DNA from: Oppiella nova
Taxonomy: Eukaryota > Arthropoda > Arachnida > Sarcoptiformes > Oppiidae
Length of the DNA stretch: 24,462 nucleotides
Assembly (NCBI GenBank): GCA_905397405.1
Contig: CAJPVJ010000476.1
Coordinates: forward strand, 1-24,462
Direction of reading: 5' to 3'
In this document: piece after piece, positions 23,725 to 24,462 of the stretch
Position numbering within the stretch: position 1 is the first letter of the stretch
How the letters are laid out: every line of letters begins with the position of its first letter
The notes under the pieces: model-generated
The model's input: the letters and a program-made list of their open reading frames with translations, nothing else
Database searches by the model: none
Told to the model about the DNA's origin: nothing
Translations under genes and position numbers: made by a program

Positions 23725-24462
23725 TCAATGTATACATAATACACACATATTCGACATTCTATACATTGTATATATTGTGTATGATTTCTATTTTTACATT
23801 ACAAGTGAGCCTTTTAGCCATTATATGTGACAATAAGGGCCTGTTTTTGTGCTCCACATAATAACGTAAATATACTGTTGTGTCTAACAATCTAACTGTT
23901 CTCCAAACCAATGGATAGACACTCCACTCATTCACTTTTGTTACCATTTCTTTTCATTGAAGTCAAGCGCTTAAACTATAGTCACAATCATTTTACAACT
24001 TTATATTGTAATACAATTTGCTTACACTATAAGCATATTTGGAGGCATTTGGACACTCAAAATGATTTCGTCAAAACAATTTACCGCATAATTCCTGCAT
24101 TCACTACAAATAAGCGCCGTTTTGAAAGCCATCCCAATTAGGGCTACCTTTAAGTCATTGAAATGATGACAAAAGTCAGCTCTTATTGTAAGAAACTCGT
24201 GGACCGCAAAAACACACCGGAAGTGACAAACACTCCAATAAGTAGTTAAAACATCACATTTCGGGTGGAGTTTGACTTACAGTCGACTTAATTACATCTA
24301 ACCACCAAATATTGTATTTAACAAAACAATACACGACACTATTAACTATTCACCCACTATTGCACCCATTCATCAGACACCCTCTAACGTACCCATCCTA
24401 ACCCCCATTGACCCTACTATTGCCATTTCACTACCTTTATATTCATTCAAAAATATATATAA

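Larger units (their letters stand above)
16518..24462. other. Non-coding remainder of the window
   Basis: No gene recognised in the last 8 kb. Frames up to 117 codons occur but are AT-driven and lack domain signatures. It includes GA tracts (19166, 22754), small tandem repeats (21395, 21761, 23512), a weak hairpin (23648-23724) and GC-richer spots at about 18395-18510 and 21240-21510. Confidence 0.5.

Overview
The window looks like arthropod nuclear DNA. It is AT-rich, has short spliceosomal introns, is full of (GA)n microsatellites, and carries a SoxB1 transcription-factor gene next to a long stretch without genes. The 68-nt intron in the first gene, the AT background and the Sox C-terminus would suit a compact chelicerate genome such as a mite. 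That placement is an inference, because no sequence here fixes the species.

Layout. (1) Positions 7-747, plus strand: the first three exons of an SLC17-type major facilitator transporter (sialin / vesicular glutamate / phosphate-cotransporter family), about 162 residues covering TM1 to TM4. The rest of the gene cannot be found in the window. (2) 748-4057: non-coding, with a GA tract, a GC-richer block near 990-1320 and AT-rich DNA with AAT tracts. (3) 4058-5520, minus strand (open frame up to 5670): a SoxB1 gene (SoxN/SOX2 type) in two coding exons. A phase-0 intron of 284 nt cuts the HMG box after the RGQRRK motif. The C-terminus carries the SoxB1 signatures [10 protein letters not shown] and PLSHM. 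(4) 5706-5791: a 10/11-bp tandem repeat just upstream of the Sox coding exon, followed by a GC-rich island at about 6220-6450 that is a candidate promoter or 5' exon. (5) 6.6-24.46 kb: no gene I can support. This desert holds two notable repeat structures. One is a 94-bp unit in three copies, two direct and one inverted, giving an 87-bp perfect hairpin arm pair (8030-8116 / 8319-8405). The other is a 266/252-bp tandem duplication (8631-8896 / 8898-9149) whose copies differ by one 14-bp indel. It also has many (GA)n tracts and a few GC-richer blocks.

The two genes have no evident functional link: one is a membrane transporter, the other a nuclear neural regulator. The long non-coding flank upstream of SoxB1 is the usual setting for enhancers of a developmental regulator, but no single enhancer can be proven from this sequence alone. 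I found no complete new gene system. The items most worth a second look are the long hairpin, the intron inside the HMG box, the tandem duplication and the truncated transporter.
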